NCBI RefSeq assembly: GCF_001640805.2
Contig: NC_066835.1
Location: 4,795,434 to 4,859,433 of the forward strand
DNA from: Lates calcarifer
Taxonomy: Eukaryota > Chordata > Actinopteri > Centropomidae
Direction of reading: 5' to 3'
Length of the DNA stretch: 64,000 bases
Below, piece after piece: positions 1 to 11,699 of this stretch. The first letter of the stretch is position 1; each line of letters opens with the position of its first letter. The notes beneath the pieces are model-generated. The model was not told where the DNA came from and did no database searches. It saw only the letters and a list, made by a program, of their open reading frames with translations. Position numbers and translations under genes: made by a program.

Positions 1-99
1 AAAGACTACAAGACAAAATTGATAATACAGAGATTGAGAAAAAATAGTTCAGATTTCTGCATTATCAGATATGGACATTATTTAGCATGTTTTGTTGAT

Positions 100-408
100 T
101 ACATTTCTCCTAATTCACTCCTTATTCACCTTCTTGCCAGGAGTTTGATGAGAATATTGCTACCACCCTCATGAATCCTCATGATCATGTCTGAAAATCA
201 AACTCCTAAATGTGCTTGCTTGAGAGGTACTTGTGAGCACACTCTCTTACAGAGCCAGTGTAGCTGTTTCCTGCCTTATGCTAAGCCAAGCTAACTGTCT
301 CCTGACTGACATGCTGTAGCACTGTCTTGAAAGCAGCATCAGTCCTCCAATATAACTCTTGACCAGAAGGACAATATTTTCCTAACAATTCAATCTATTC
401 CTATAATG
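100..408. mobile_element. Palindromic MITE, family A, copy 1 (diverged)
   Basis: This non-coding element is related to the complete copy at 33.57-34.63 kb. Its left arm carries a form of the arm sequence around 128-170 (TTCTTGCCAGGAGTTTGATG). Its right half carries the shared core ACAGAGCCAGTGTAGCTGTTTCC followed by TATGCTAAGCCAAGCTAACTG near 250-297. The arms are partly inverted relative to each other, as expected for a hairpin-type MITE, but they are eroded. Boundaries are approximate. The family assignment rests on the copies inside this window and on my memory of a common teleost repeat. Confidence 0.6.
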
Positions 409-470
409 TTTTGCTTTCTCACTTGTATATGCTTTGTCCAAGGGCGACCATGAGTGATAGACACTCTTTT

Positions 471-523
471 TCAAGTATACACATGGCTTACACTCTTCTA
501 ATGTAAGCCATGTGTATACTTGA
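471..523. repeat. Perfect inverted repeat (22-bp arms, 9-nt loop)
   Basis: The left arm (471-492) starts TCAAGTATACACATGG, and the right arm (502-523) is its exact reverse complement across a 9-nt spacer, CTCTTCTAA (493-501). The transcript of either strand would fold into an uninterrupted 22-bp stem. The sequence outside the arms does not continue the pairing. It lies just beyond a diverged MITE copy but does not match that family. Confidence 0.9.
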
Positions 524-2399
524 TTGTAAATGTATGTACATGAGATGCTAAAATGACACTTGTCACCTCTGTGTTAGGTGAAAAACCTGCTCTTACTACA
601 TAGTGGTTGGGTATTGTTGGTGTCTGAGAATCAGTTCCTCCAAAAAGTTATTATAACTGAGAGCTGAGACCAGGTCCATTTCGTAAACAAACTTAGATGT
701 GACATTATTCATAGTCTCTCTTTAAGAAATGTGTTTTGATCTACTATATCTTAGTTACTGCTTAATTGCAAGATTTACAAACTTACAGGGTTTATATATG
801 AGTAGCCTCAGATAAGCATTTAGATTAGCTGAGGCTCCAGTGGGCCTGTGGATGGCCATCCTGCCTAATTGGTCAAGTGAAGCTGAAGAACTCACTGCCA
901 CTCCAGCATCTGCATGCAGTTTCGTGTCTTAATAGCTGACCCAAGTGGGGTTAACATTTAGGTTTTGCTAGTTTAAGTTTCCCTTTTTCATAATGTGATA
1001 TGGAGCAGACTCATCACATAAAAACACACCTGGAAATGTTCCTTTGAGGCTATAAGTATGTCCCCATTTTGTTAGTACGGCTGATTAGATGAGCTGCAGA
1101 GAATAAAAGTGTCAATCAAAGCAGAATAAATAAATAAATAAATGGAACAGAGAAGTGGCCTTTATTAATAGCAGCTTCATTGAGACAGAAAAGTAAATTC
1201 GTCATACTTAGTAGTTTACAATGAGAACACAAACTCCCACAACTGGGTACAGCTCAAAATGGGCAACTGATTGGATTTCTGCAGGTAATGAGAGAAACTT
1301 GTCAGGCAAGGCGTGTGAAAAGCTCAGATCCCCATAGACCCCGAAACCAATACACGTGCCAGTATCAGTGAAAAATTCAAGGGCAACCACTAGAGATGAT
1401 AGCAGTCACATAGCATAGATTGCATTTAGAATCGTATTATTTATGAATAACCAGATGAACTGCAATATATTGCCTATTGAGAAATATAGAAATATTCTCC
1501 CTGCAGAATAATGAACATGGCAAAATTAAGGTAGCAAAAATAACTCATGTGTGTAAAGGACAGGTAAGGCCTATGCATAAAACATAACATGTATTTTTGG
1601 GTCACAACATGGATGACAAACTAATTGTTTGTGTTTCTGAATGTCCAGAACTGATATTAAGACCAGATAAAAATATGAGCATGCAGATTCACAAAAAACA
1701 CAAAAACAGACCTGGTACCTGCATAACTGAAATGTAGCAATCTATTGCAAGATTATCATTGTGGCTAAGGTTGTGCTGTTTAGTATAGCATCAGAGTGCC
1801 AGTTCCAGTGTGGTAAACACTGTGTTGAGATAATGTGAATATGCCAGAGCATTAGAAAGGCTGGGGGTGGGGTGTTGCTAATATATTACTAACGTATATA
1901 AAGATACATGACATGTCTCCACTCACATCATTGGAGCCAGAGTCTGTACAGTCATGACTGGCCAGTGGATCTGCAGTACTGAGGTCCTGCTCACACACCC
2001 CGCCTGACCGATCGTGAGTCAGTTACAGATGTCAATCGTGATGTTTCACCTGCATTTAGTAGTAGTATCAACTAAATAAAACCAAACTTATCAGTAAAAT
2101 GAACACTTGAATATGCTTTAGCATAATAAGACCTATAGAAATCAACAGAAACCATGTATGGAAAAAAAAATATTTAGTGTGTCCCATCAACTAACATGGA
2201 GGGGGTGAGGGGGGATTATGACCTTTATTGCAGCTGGCCACCAGGAGGCGATCAAGATGTTTTGGCTTCAATTACGGGGAAGTTGTCATGTCATCCATAC
2301 AGTCATTGGCTCATGTATTTTGGCAACCAGTAAGCAAACTAATTCCTGATTTCTTGTATGTGTGAGCAGTCAGCAGAGCTAAGCTAGCTGTTGACGGTT
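524..2399. other. Non-coding stretch, no gene seen
   Basis: The stretch is AT-rich, with stops frequent in all frames and no exon-like open frame. The only structure noted is a short (AAAT)n run at about 1127-1144. No recognised repeat family was identified. Confidence 0.5.
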
Positions 2400-2635
2400 A
2401 GGAAATGCCTCCAACTACTACAACTACCCAACTACAACTACCCAGCTACTTGTTTATTTATTTTATGTTAGCCTTTTATTTATTAGCTTTATTCCTATAT
2501 ATTCCTTATAATAGCTTATTCCTACTCTCTCTTCACACTGGTGTTGCTTTTCCACCTCTGGATTGCAACTGGTGCACAGGCAGTTTCCCTCAGGATAAAT
2601 AAAGCTTCTTGAATCTTGAATCTTGAATCTTGAAC
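2400..2635 (+). mobile_element. 3' end of a non-LTR retrotransposon (LINE tail)
   Basis: The segment ends in a polyadenylation-like AATAAAG followed by four tandem copies of the heptamer TCTTGAA (about 2607-2635). The T-rich sequence before it reaches TTTCCCTCAGGATAAATAAAG. This layout (UTR, 'CCCTCAGG', AATAAAG, short tandem tail) is what I know from the 3' ends of teleost LINEs. No reverse-transcriptase coding sequence remains. The 5' limit is approximate because LINE copies are usually 5'-truncated. Confidence 0.6.
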
Positions 2636-4675
2636 TGCAGGCCAACAGCTTGTTGAAGCATGATATCTTGTTTTCTGCAAATGCTACAAACAATTCTGTA
2701 GTGTTGGTAACTAATTCTTTTTAACCTTGAGCAATGTGCTTACTTTTTTCAATGTGCGTTAAATGGTTGATTATATCTTTGAGAAACACTGGTCACATTG
2801 GATTTAAAATGGCATTTTCAGTATTCTGCAGCTACTCTGCAGGCAGACATGATTTCATATGTTAAGTTGTAATATTAGAAGCCATTTGTCTGCACTGTTA
2901 TGTCATTTCTGATATGCTTTTCCCAGCCTCTTAATGCAACACTCGTATTAGAGCTGAGAACAATCGATAGCCAAGAAAGGATAAATTAGAGTGTTGTCTG
3001 GCTGTTTTAGAAAAATGCAGCACATTGTGCCCAAACTGAAGCAGATGTCAACGAAGCAGGGAGAAAATATTTTAAAAAATTAACAATGAACATACTAATA
3101 TAACTACTGGAATACATGTGATTGAATATACAGTATGTAACACATATTGATGATATATGGCTGTGTAAGAGGATCTGACAATAAATTTCCTTTGAAGACA
3201 CACTGTGAATCCAGTGTGTGTTTGTGTGTTTTGGTTCAGACACGGTGAGGCTAATGTGTCCAGACACCTTGCGGGTCCCAAAGTGACTCTTGCAGTAACA
3301 GATCAATCAGGGCTGGCTGAGTAGACAAGCTCCCCACACCTCCATTGTGATACCATTATCTTCCATTTAGGAAGGAAAAGTCATATTGATTCTTGCCATT
3401 ATGTCACAGGCAAATTTGGCTCTATTTGCTCTTTCCAAGTTCTCTGTTTGCCTGTGAGATAGAAGCTGAAACCTACAGAGGAATGGAAAGAGTCTGCACA
3501 CAAATAAAATGGCTATGTGGCTTAATGTGACATAAAAAATATTCAAAGTATTCAAGTATTGGTTTTTTTTTCAATACCACAAGTTGTTATTTGGTTTGTT
3601 TATTGAACATAGTAGAGTATGTACTATATGGACATGGCTGTGTTGGCTGTTTTTTGCCTTTTTTTTTCAGAACAGTGTCTAAGGACACAGTCAGTAAGGT
3701 GAATACTCACATTGAGGACCTTTTGACAGAGTGTTTCTATTGATTAGCAATTTGTAAACAGCAGGAGTGCTTTTATCAAAATGTACAGTGGCCTCTGCAC
3801 AGCAGAGTTTGGATTAGTGAAGAATGGAGGAGAATAGGGGCGCTGACTGCAGTTGGCCTGGAAAAGTGATGAAGGGCAGCTGTGTTGTCGCAGAAGGGGG
3901 GTGGAGGATGAGGATAAAGAAAGCAAAGAGAGGCAAGGGGGGGGTCGAGGTTACACTGTACTTGCAGTACAGTGGGGACAGTGAAAGCCTTACATAAAAC
4001 TCAAGAATATTGAGTTTGAGTTAACACACTGAAGTACAAGAATCATTCATTGATTATTAAACGTCCATTGCCAGTGGATGAACCACAGCAGCCTGCATAT
4101 CATTTTCACTCTACAGTATGAAGAAATGTCACAAGGGCATAACCTACATACAGCTTACTTGAATATATAATTCATTTACAAGAAGACACAGTTGTAACTC
4201 TCAACATTATCCATATAGAAAAAGTGTCACCACAGCAAAGTTGGTAGCTGTGAACCTAGAAATATATGTTACTGTTTTCTGTCAATGGGAAATGCCATGT
4301 CTAAGATTTTAATCCAGAAAAGCTTAGCAAAGTAAAATGTTCAGCCTTAAATGTACCCCTGATGAATTTTGGACCACTATTAGCACTATGGAACATGTTG
4401 CATGTTTTGTTAGCATCTTGTGCATGTGTATGCATGTGATGTGTTACACAGTCCTGCAGGCAGTTTCATGATTCCTTCTGGTCCACAGTTGTGGGTGGGT
4501 GGGTCAGGGGGTGTTGGTGGTGAGAAACTGTGAATGCGAACAACTCGAGGGTTCCCTCAAAGTGAGAAAAGACTGGAATCTGCTCTTAAACTTTTCAGGT
4601 TGATTGAAGTCTTTATTTGGTTCTTTTTAACTAAACAAAAAACTAAACAACAGTTGTGTTACAACACAATGTAAG
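2636..4675. other. Non-coding stretch, no gene seen
   Basis: Only short chance open frames are present. G-rich patches occur near 3890-3950 and a GTGGGTGGGTGGG run lies near 4492-4504. No recognised repeat and no convincing exon was found. Confidence 0.45.
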
Positions 4676-4704
4676 TTGGGTTAGGGTTAGGGTTAGGGTT
4701 AGGT
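4676..4704 (+). repeat. Short interstitial telomeric repeat (TTAGGG)n
   Basis: Three exact TTAGGG hexamers (4681-4698) are flanked by the partial units TTGGG and TTAGGT. This matches the vertebrate telomere repeat. The tract is short, as expected from double-strand break repair or a telomere-seeded microsatellite rather than from a chromosome end or fusion. Confidence 0.85.
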
Positions 4705-6703
4705 TAATGCCATGATATTTCTAAATCAATCTCATTACATATTAACAGGAATTCAGACTGAAAGTGGGGCTGCATTAAAAAATGGGGGTCTGTGTTAGTG
4801 TTAGTTTTAAGACTTGCCACATGCCTCATAATGTGAGACAAGATTTTATACCTCAAGGGTTCACTCATTTTCATTTAGTGTACAAAGCAAATACTACTGT
4901 TACTGTGAATGTATAGCAGTATGTATTGGATTGACTAATGGAATGTATAGCAGCACAATGTTGCATTGTGGCATAGCAAAAACTACAAAGATTTTTTGTA
5001 TCTAAAACATTTAGAGTTCAACACATACACTTTCATGAGTGTATTTTATCGCAGTCTCAATATGCTAGCGTCTGACAAATATGTGAAAGTAGATAAAAAC
5101 TAGCCAGACAAGTGATGCATGTAAGAGGGTTGCATGTTTCTGTGTCTGTGTGTACTGTGTAATGGTTAAATGTAAGGGAAAGGACAGCAGGAAACGGGTG
5201 GGTGAACTGCGACGCTGCTCCCAGACTGAGCAACAGCCGGCATCACAGACAGGAGACTCGCCACACATCAGGCTCCCCAGCATGTATGCAACATGTTTAG
5301 TATCACTAATCACTTTAAATAGTCACATTTGAGTGCCAGGCTTGGACAGGGCTGCTCTACTTGTGTGCAGCATGGTTCTTAACTTTAATGAAATCATCTT
5401 CATTAGTTAAGAATGGACTTGACTTGCCGACAGAAAGCACTGTCTGCTCTGAAAAGCAATGTCTAATGCATGGAACTGGTTATCATCATCTTCTATGTAT
5501 ATCATCAAGGCTTTTACTATATATTTGCATTAATTTTACAGTTATGGATACATTTCCAGACATACTTCTAAGTATGTTATGCAGCTTTAAAAGATGGTGT
5601 TGTCTAGTCACAGGAATGAATGGGCACGTCGGGCAAGTGGGCCCAGCTGTGTACCTGAATGGAAGGTCATGAAGGCAGTTCCATGAATCACCTCAGCAGG
5701 GTTAGCCTGCCACAGATCCTCATGATTTATCCCCAGCAGGAGAGACCAGCCATGAGAGGAGGTCAGATGCATATAGTATGCAGTCGAGTCTACACGTACA
5801 GTGTATTTACCTGTGCCAGCCTGCACTGCAAGTACACACAGACATGGAGCCATGTGCCCCTCAGGTATGCTGAAACACACACACACATACACCCAAACAC
5901 ACAAGTACTGTTACCCCCAAGGTCATTAGCAGCAGCTTTCCCCTTGTTTGCTTAGAACTGAGACAAACTGCCAACAAAAGTCTGATAAGCAACGCTATCC
6001 ATCTTAGGGTGTTAGACAGTGCTAGTTGATTTAAATGGGTGCTAAGCAGTTACAGAGGACAAAGTGGGGGTGAGGTGACTCTACGCTGAGGACTTGGGAG
6101 GGGAACTGGGGGTGATAATGTGATTCCACAGGAATTCCCTTGCATGTTGTCAGTGGGATTGGTTGCAAAAAAAGAGGAGAGGGAAACACACAGTTCTTTC
6201 AGTTCACTCACTTAATTTGAGGCACTTTTTCTATTGACATTTCATCAAATGGCAAAACATTAGTGTTGACAGTGAACCAGTGCAGTAACATTAGACAAAA
6301 CATAACAAAACAAAAGCTGAAAGATGCTAAAATTCTCTTTAGAACTAAGGGGATCTGGAAAGTCAGCCAATAATTCCCTGTGGGTTGTCACTACGAAGAA
6401 CCCCCCTTATATTTAGACATTATAATTTGACCAGTTGTTTACATAAAACATTAATTACTCAGGTATGAATATAACAAAATACTTGATTTCACTGTGTGTA
6501 ATTAGAACTAATTTTATTTATAATTCTACAGAAATTATTGTAAGGCAAAATGGAAAATTCATGTATAACCACATGGCTACTCCACATCATTAAATCATGA
6601 ACAGTGTCAGTTCTGCAGTTAAATCATTGCTACTCTAAACACTGAACACATTTATTGCATGCATAGGTTTCACACAATATACTCTGGCAACTTTGCAATA
6701 CAT
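4705..6703. other. Non-coding stretch, no gene seen
   Basis: Overlapping open frames of about 100 codons occur on both strands between 5360 and 5955, but they show no recognisable domain and overlap each other. A short CA tract lies near 5875-5902. I see no supported gene. Confidence 0.4.
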
Positions 6704-6951
6704 AAAAATGTGCATAGTTACTGAGTAGTTCCTTTTTTACTTCATAGGAGTGTAAGATTACAGTTAAATATATCAGTAAAAGTAACTTTGATTCAGTGGT
6801 ATAGTATCTCCAAGTCTGATCTCTTGTAACCCATCATTATCTATGTAGTCCAAAATTCAGTTATCCAAGAACTACTCAGTAATGGCTCATTAATTATCAA
6901 GATCTTCCAGATTCATTCCTCACTTGTTCCGCAGTAACTATGCACATTTTT
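6704..6951. mobile_element. 248-bp element with 20-bp perfect terminal inverted repeats
   Basis: The left terminus (6704-6723, AAAAATGTGCATAGTTACTG) is repeated exactly in inverted orientation at 6932-6951. A second inverted pair is nested inside: TTACTGAGTAGTTC at 6718-6731 against GAACTACTCAGTAA at about 6869-6882, so the left end can pair with two partners. There is no coding capacity. It fits a small non-autonomous DNA transposon (MITE). The superfamily is unknown, because I see no diagnostic target-site duplication. Confidence 0.7.
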
Positions 6952-6997
6952 GTGTACTGTGAGGTGTTTCCTATACTCCTACTAAGTTAACATAAAT

Positions 6998-7000
<3 letters not shown>

Positions 7001-7029
<29 letters not shown>
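7001..7029. repeat. (TA)n microsatellite
   Basis: This is an uninterrupted TA dinucleotide run of 29 bases, followed by degenerate TATA/GAGA sequence to about 7060. Confidence 0.95.
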
Positions 7030-7032
<3 letters not shown>

Positions 7033-7778
7033 TCTATATAGAGAGATATACTATGTGTATACATATGGCCAGGAAATCAAAAATCAGCTGATGAGAAAGA
7101 CATTTAAAATTTTAAATAAAAGCTAGTAGGGGACCTTAAGATTTTTTAACATATTTTTCAAATACCTCTGCCAAGGTCAGGAATTAATTGTCACGCTCAA
7201 CATTACAGATTTGTTATGCAAATATTTGAATGCAGACATAAACAGGTGGTGAACGGTGTCACGCAATAGAAAAAAAAATGTTGCTTTATCTTGTGATGAC
7301 ACTATTTACAGGAATCACAGCACTCCAAAGAGGATTTGAAGGATAGGACAGCTCAGCACAGCATGTAATGAGTTTTACATATTAATCAGTTCTATCCAGT
7401 CACAATTGTGTTTGTGCAGTCACCCTCCCCATCCTGCTGCTTCTTTTGGTTCTTGTGGAAACGCTGGACACTTCTAAACTGGATTTTGAATTTTGCCAGT
7501 CCTTTCGACACCATGTGGGCATGCAACTAGACAAAATGCCAAATATGAGAAAGTTATCAAACATGATATTAACTATTTTTCAAGTGACTGCAATGTCATT
7601 GCGCTGCTTACCTGCTGTAACACCTGCTGCTGAATCTCTATGGTGCTGATGTAAGCCGTGGACTGAATTTTAATCTTCACTGTTGTTTGTTTTGTTGACT
7701 CTATGAAATCAATCATATGCACACCAAAATAAAACATTAGCATTTTAAACAATAATGGAATATTACAGTGTTTCTGTG

Positions 7779-8628
7779 TTAGGCTTCAACTTTTAAACAG
7801 AAGAAAGTGTATAAAGTTTCACATTGTGAATCGTGCCATTTCCCTGTGGCAGCGAGCAATGATCCACATTCCTGTTGTGCTGGATTGTTATTAGGTTGCT
7901 TATCATCCCAGTTATTGAATGTGGAGTTGCTGTTGTCTGACCACAAGGTCCAGGGCTCTCTGTAAAGGCCTATCCATACATCTTTAACCCCCCTGAGTTT
8001 TTCAAAGTATCCTGGATGCTGTTAAGCTCCTCTTAGCTTCTTATGCTGACCAGTTCTCTGTTTTGTCCCCTGCAGTGGTCCCAAGCCTTTGTCCATTCCT
8101 TTTTCTTATCATCAGATATATTTTTCTGTACTGTCAGCTTTGAAGGGTTAAAGAGAGGAGAGAGAGTCAAAACAGGAGCAATAATTACAATCCAGAACTC
8201 TTTCAGAAATGTGGGAGTAACTAATGAAAGTAAGTTATTCATACCATCATAACATATGTAAACATGTTGGTCTTCACAGGGTCAATCATCTACTTGCATT
8301 GTGTCAAAGTGCAATACACAGTATTCTTTTCCTCCTGCATTGTCTGGTCAGCCTGATGACCAGGTAATAAAATCAGGGCCTCCGTCAACATAAAAATTCT
8401 TGTCCTCCAAAGACCACTTCCAACTGCTGATGTTATCATGAAGCCCTATCCATATGCGTTCTGACACACTGTTTTGTGAAAGTGATAGAAGCTTTTGGTT
8501 GTCATCTGCATTGTTGATGGTGGCCAGGTCAATGAATTTCTCCCTGCAGTAACTCTGAACGTCAACCCAGGTCTTTTTCATGTTCACAAAGTGGTATTCT
8601 CTGTTGTTCGCAGAGATGGAGGAAAGTC
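7779..8628 (-). pseudogene. Tandem C-type lectin-domain gene, inactivated
   Basis: This is a fish-type secreted lectin with two C-type lectin domains (CTLDs). Exon A (8628-8245) carries the end of a signal peptide (LSSIS), then REYHFVNMKKTW, SYC, IWIGLHD, EYC and YICYD, forming CTLD1 with four conserved cysteines. A 114-bp intron (8244-8131) has a GTATGA donor and CAG acceptor. Exon B (8130-7779) carries CTLD2: DHCRGQNRELVSI, VWIGLYREPW, FNNWDDKQPNNN, QEC, SQC, then FFCLKVEA and TAA. Four lesions break it. TGA at 8350-8348 replaces the residue before PD in the calcium-loop region. TGA at 8284-8282 lies before the third cysteine. TAA at 8035-8033 falls where a Glu is expected. A net frame change occurs at the six-C run 7988-7993, between NSG and VWIGL. 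The rest aligns well with the family, so inactivation looks recent. A start codon and first exon are not identified. The frameshift alone could be an assembly error; three stops are unlikely to be. Confidence 0.9.
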
Positions 8629-10364
8629 CTGATGAGACAAACAAGATGTAAAATATGGAACATTTTTGACTACTACATACTCTAGAATGCAGTAATATGT
8701 GTTTAAATCAGTGAAAACTTTTGCTTATGGGAATAAAAAAGAAAAAGAAAGTAGGGTGTAATCTAATGGGCTCTGCTAACCTAACCTGCTACTGTTTACT
8801 CATTTATTTAACTCTGAAACATGTTTTAGAATAATATTATTTAGGTTTTAGAGGCTTAATAATAGTCTGAAAAAATAAACATTACATAGCATAACCATTT
8901 TGTGACCCCCTCCAATTTTTATTGCAGCCCCTTGTGTGAGCTGTCACCTGCAGAATGGGAACTGCTGTTTTACTAGGTGTATACTCTCCTTTTTATCAAT
9001 TGAAATTAGGTTTGCATGCAAAAATCAACATCATTTTCCAGAGTCTACAATATTTCATATATCTTAAGTAAATTGAACCTCAGGACCTAAATGTTATGAG
9101 GTTGTCTGTAAGCAGTGGATATTAATATTGCTGACCTGAGAGCAGTAAGATGACCATTGTGGATTTTTCCATAGTTGGCTTCATTCACTGTAATGAATAT
9201 CATTGTTATAATAATTAGTATTATTATCACCATCATTGTCACCATAATTATCATCACTCGCACAATGATTTTTATCACCATCATTATCCAATATCCAGTG
9301 CTGGCGTTAACAATGACTAAATGTTCTGTTTAAGCATGATTTAAATCTAGCTTGTCTTAACATGAACATCAGCATCAACTTCTCTACAAAGCAAAAAAAT
9401 AAAAAAATAAAAACAAAAAACTATTTTTGAGACAGTATCTACATTTGAAAAAGTTTTGAGAGATATCAAATAAATTGTGTAAAACTCACCTGATGAGACA
9501 CTCTGCTCCGCCTCTGATAGTGCTGCGTGTGCAACTGTCTCAATCTGTGACCAAACTTTCTTATGGAAAAATACAGTGGCAATGGCATCAAGTGTTAATG
9601 CTGGTAATAAGTTAATAAGTCAATGATGTAATACAAGGATTAAATGTTTTCTTTTTAATCCACATGAGAGGAAAAGTCTCATTCAAATCTTGAATTTAAT
9701 ACAGCAGACACAATCTGGACCTTTTTCATGGACCGTGAAAGTGATGCTGTGTGCAAAAGGAGGGGAATGGTGAAACAATAAAGATTAAATTCACAAATTA
9801 AAGCATTCTATACCTATGTTCTTTCTCTCATTTTGTCCACGTGGTTAGATCCGCTAGCTTGAAGTATTTATGTAGGCTGTTGTCTTTCATTTTCATCTTC
9901 AGTGACTTTTCATTTGATTCTCTGTCATAGTTGCAGAGAATTCAGAATTCCTGAAAATGTACTGCTACATTTAAAACTACATTTCCTAATTTCTAAAAAT
10001 TTAACCAGTTAGCTCTCTCTTTCACCACTCATTTAGGATTTGACATCAGTTTGGTGTGTCTGTCCAAACACAGAGCTACAGGTGGCATTGAGGAAATTCT
10101 TCCAATTGGATGCAACATCAGAATCCCTTCAGAAACAGGGAGTCCTGCTGTGCTCCTCTAAGTCTGCACTTTGATGACCTTATACCTGTGGTGTGCCTTA
10201 CTGCAGATTTCTTTGAGAAGACGTGTAGAGAAGGATAGGCACAGATACTCTGTAGTCGATCAAATCTTCATGAACGCACTTTATTATCGGTACTGGGTCA
10301 AATACAGTCTGCTCATGCAACCAGAAAGATTGATTGATTGATGATGACACACAGAGAACTTAGA

Positions 10365-10365
<1 letters not shown>
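8629..10365. other. Non-coding flank of the lectin pseudogene
   Basis: The stretch is AT-rich. It includes imperfect ATT/ATC/ACC repeats at about 9185-9290, readable as a degenerate trinucleotide tract. Apart from the doubtful exon at 9490-9600, no coding signal was found. A missing first exon of the lectin would be expected here on the minus strand, but none was recognised. Confidence 0.45.
9490..9600 (-). other. Doubtful upstream exon of the C-type lectin pseudogene
   Basis: On the minus strand a 111-nt open segment is bounded by an acceptor-like TTATTACCAG and a consensus donor G|GTGAGT. It ends ...SVSSG in phase 1, and the lectin exon at 8628 starts in the matching phase (G|GA, then CTT for Leu). 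The joined reading would be SVSSG-LSSIS. Against it, the encoded peptide (for example HAALSEAEQ) is not hydrophobic and there is no start codon, so it does not look like the expected signal-peptide exon. The last 11 nt of this segment, TGTCTCATCAG, also form the end of the intron before exon A. It may be a duplication trace rather than a real exon. Confidence 0.25.

Positions 10366-10430
<65 letters not shown>
10366..10430. repeat. (TA)n microsatellite, 65 bp
   Basis: This is an uninterrupted TA run of about 32 units, preceded by a short GATT tandem (about 10328-10342). It is likely to be length-variable and can extrude as a cruciform. Confidence 0.95.
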
Positions 10431-10434
<4 letters not shown>

Positions 10435-11699
10435 TTACACATATAGGTCATGTCCCATGTTCGAACTGTAGTCATAAGACATATCATATGATAATCATCC
10501 TATAGCGCTATCATGACCTCTAGTCATCATGTACTTTTGCTTATTGAATTAACTATTGTACAGAACTAATAAAAATGTTCAACTGCCGGTCAGTTCTAAA
10601 ATCATACTATCAACAGGTTTTAAGCAAGTCTGGGACATGGCTTACTAGCCTGATGCCTGTAACTGTCTCCCCAGGAGCAGTGCAGGTACAAGTAATCAGG
10701 TGCTTTACAGCAAAACTAAGGTATAAGAATACTGTTTAATTGAAGTACAGAAGCACTAAATGAAAAAAATATTAAAAGTAAAACTACTCATTTTTAGACA
10801 TTACTCATTTCTTACTACTGATGCATCAAGTATAAGCTTCATTTAATGTTGTCACTTCTTTATTTGTGATAAATTATCAAACCTCTAATGGGTTATTATT
10901 ATAGGTAGTTTAATCTGTACCAATGCATCACATTTTTCATTTTTCATTTCACATTTTTTCATTTTTTTTTTCAGTAAAATCTATATTTTTTTGTATGTTT
11001 TTTGAATGTGAGTCCACACAGGTGTTGTCACTTATGCAGACTAATCAGATCTTTTCTTAGGACAGTGTGGGTCTGTACATGAGGCTACATTGATTGACGT
11101 ATTCCTTAACCCTCCATTGTTTTTGTTGTATCTAAAAGGACAGAAGAACCTGTGCAGTTATCCTCTTCTTATAGGTAAATACAGCAGAGTTTGGTGACAT
11201 CATGTAATTTCCAGCATAGCTCCACCCAGCTTGCACCTGACTAAAGGTCTAATCAGACACACATGTGGCTGTCCACTGTCTTTCATTTGCAGTGTAACTA
11301 GTTAACTATGTGTGCCAAATTGCCTTTATCTTGAGTTCTTAATGTAGCAAAATAAAAGCTACAATGTTGTCCTCTAAAATGGAGTTAAGTTGAAGTATAA
11401 AGCTGCACAACATGGAAAGGAAAGTACAATAACTGCACCACAGAATACTTCAGGACTGTACCCTAGGATCATTTAGGTCCCCAGAACCTCCAAGAATCAC
11501 CTGCAACACCTCTCAGTGGACTCAGAGGGTGAGTATCAAAGTGCTGTTATTCTGGCACTGCCATCAGCGCCTGCTTCACACTATGTTTGCTACAAAGAAG
11601 GCTGCAAGTCTCCTGCGAAGCTGACAAAAGACATTTCAGCTACATGTGAGTGAGAAATGAAAGGAAAAAACTGAAAGGTGTGTGGAGAAACAGGATGAG
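10431..11699. other. Non-coding stretch, no gene seen
   Basis: It contains poly-T-rich segments around 10930-11000. Stops are frequent in every frame. No repeat family was recognised. Confidence 0.45.

Noticed and set aside
5608..5955. Overlapping frames of about 98 codons on both strands
   Set aside because: They are complementary shadows of each other with no recognisable protein content and a CA tract inside.
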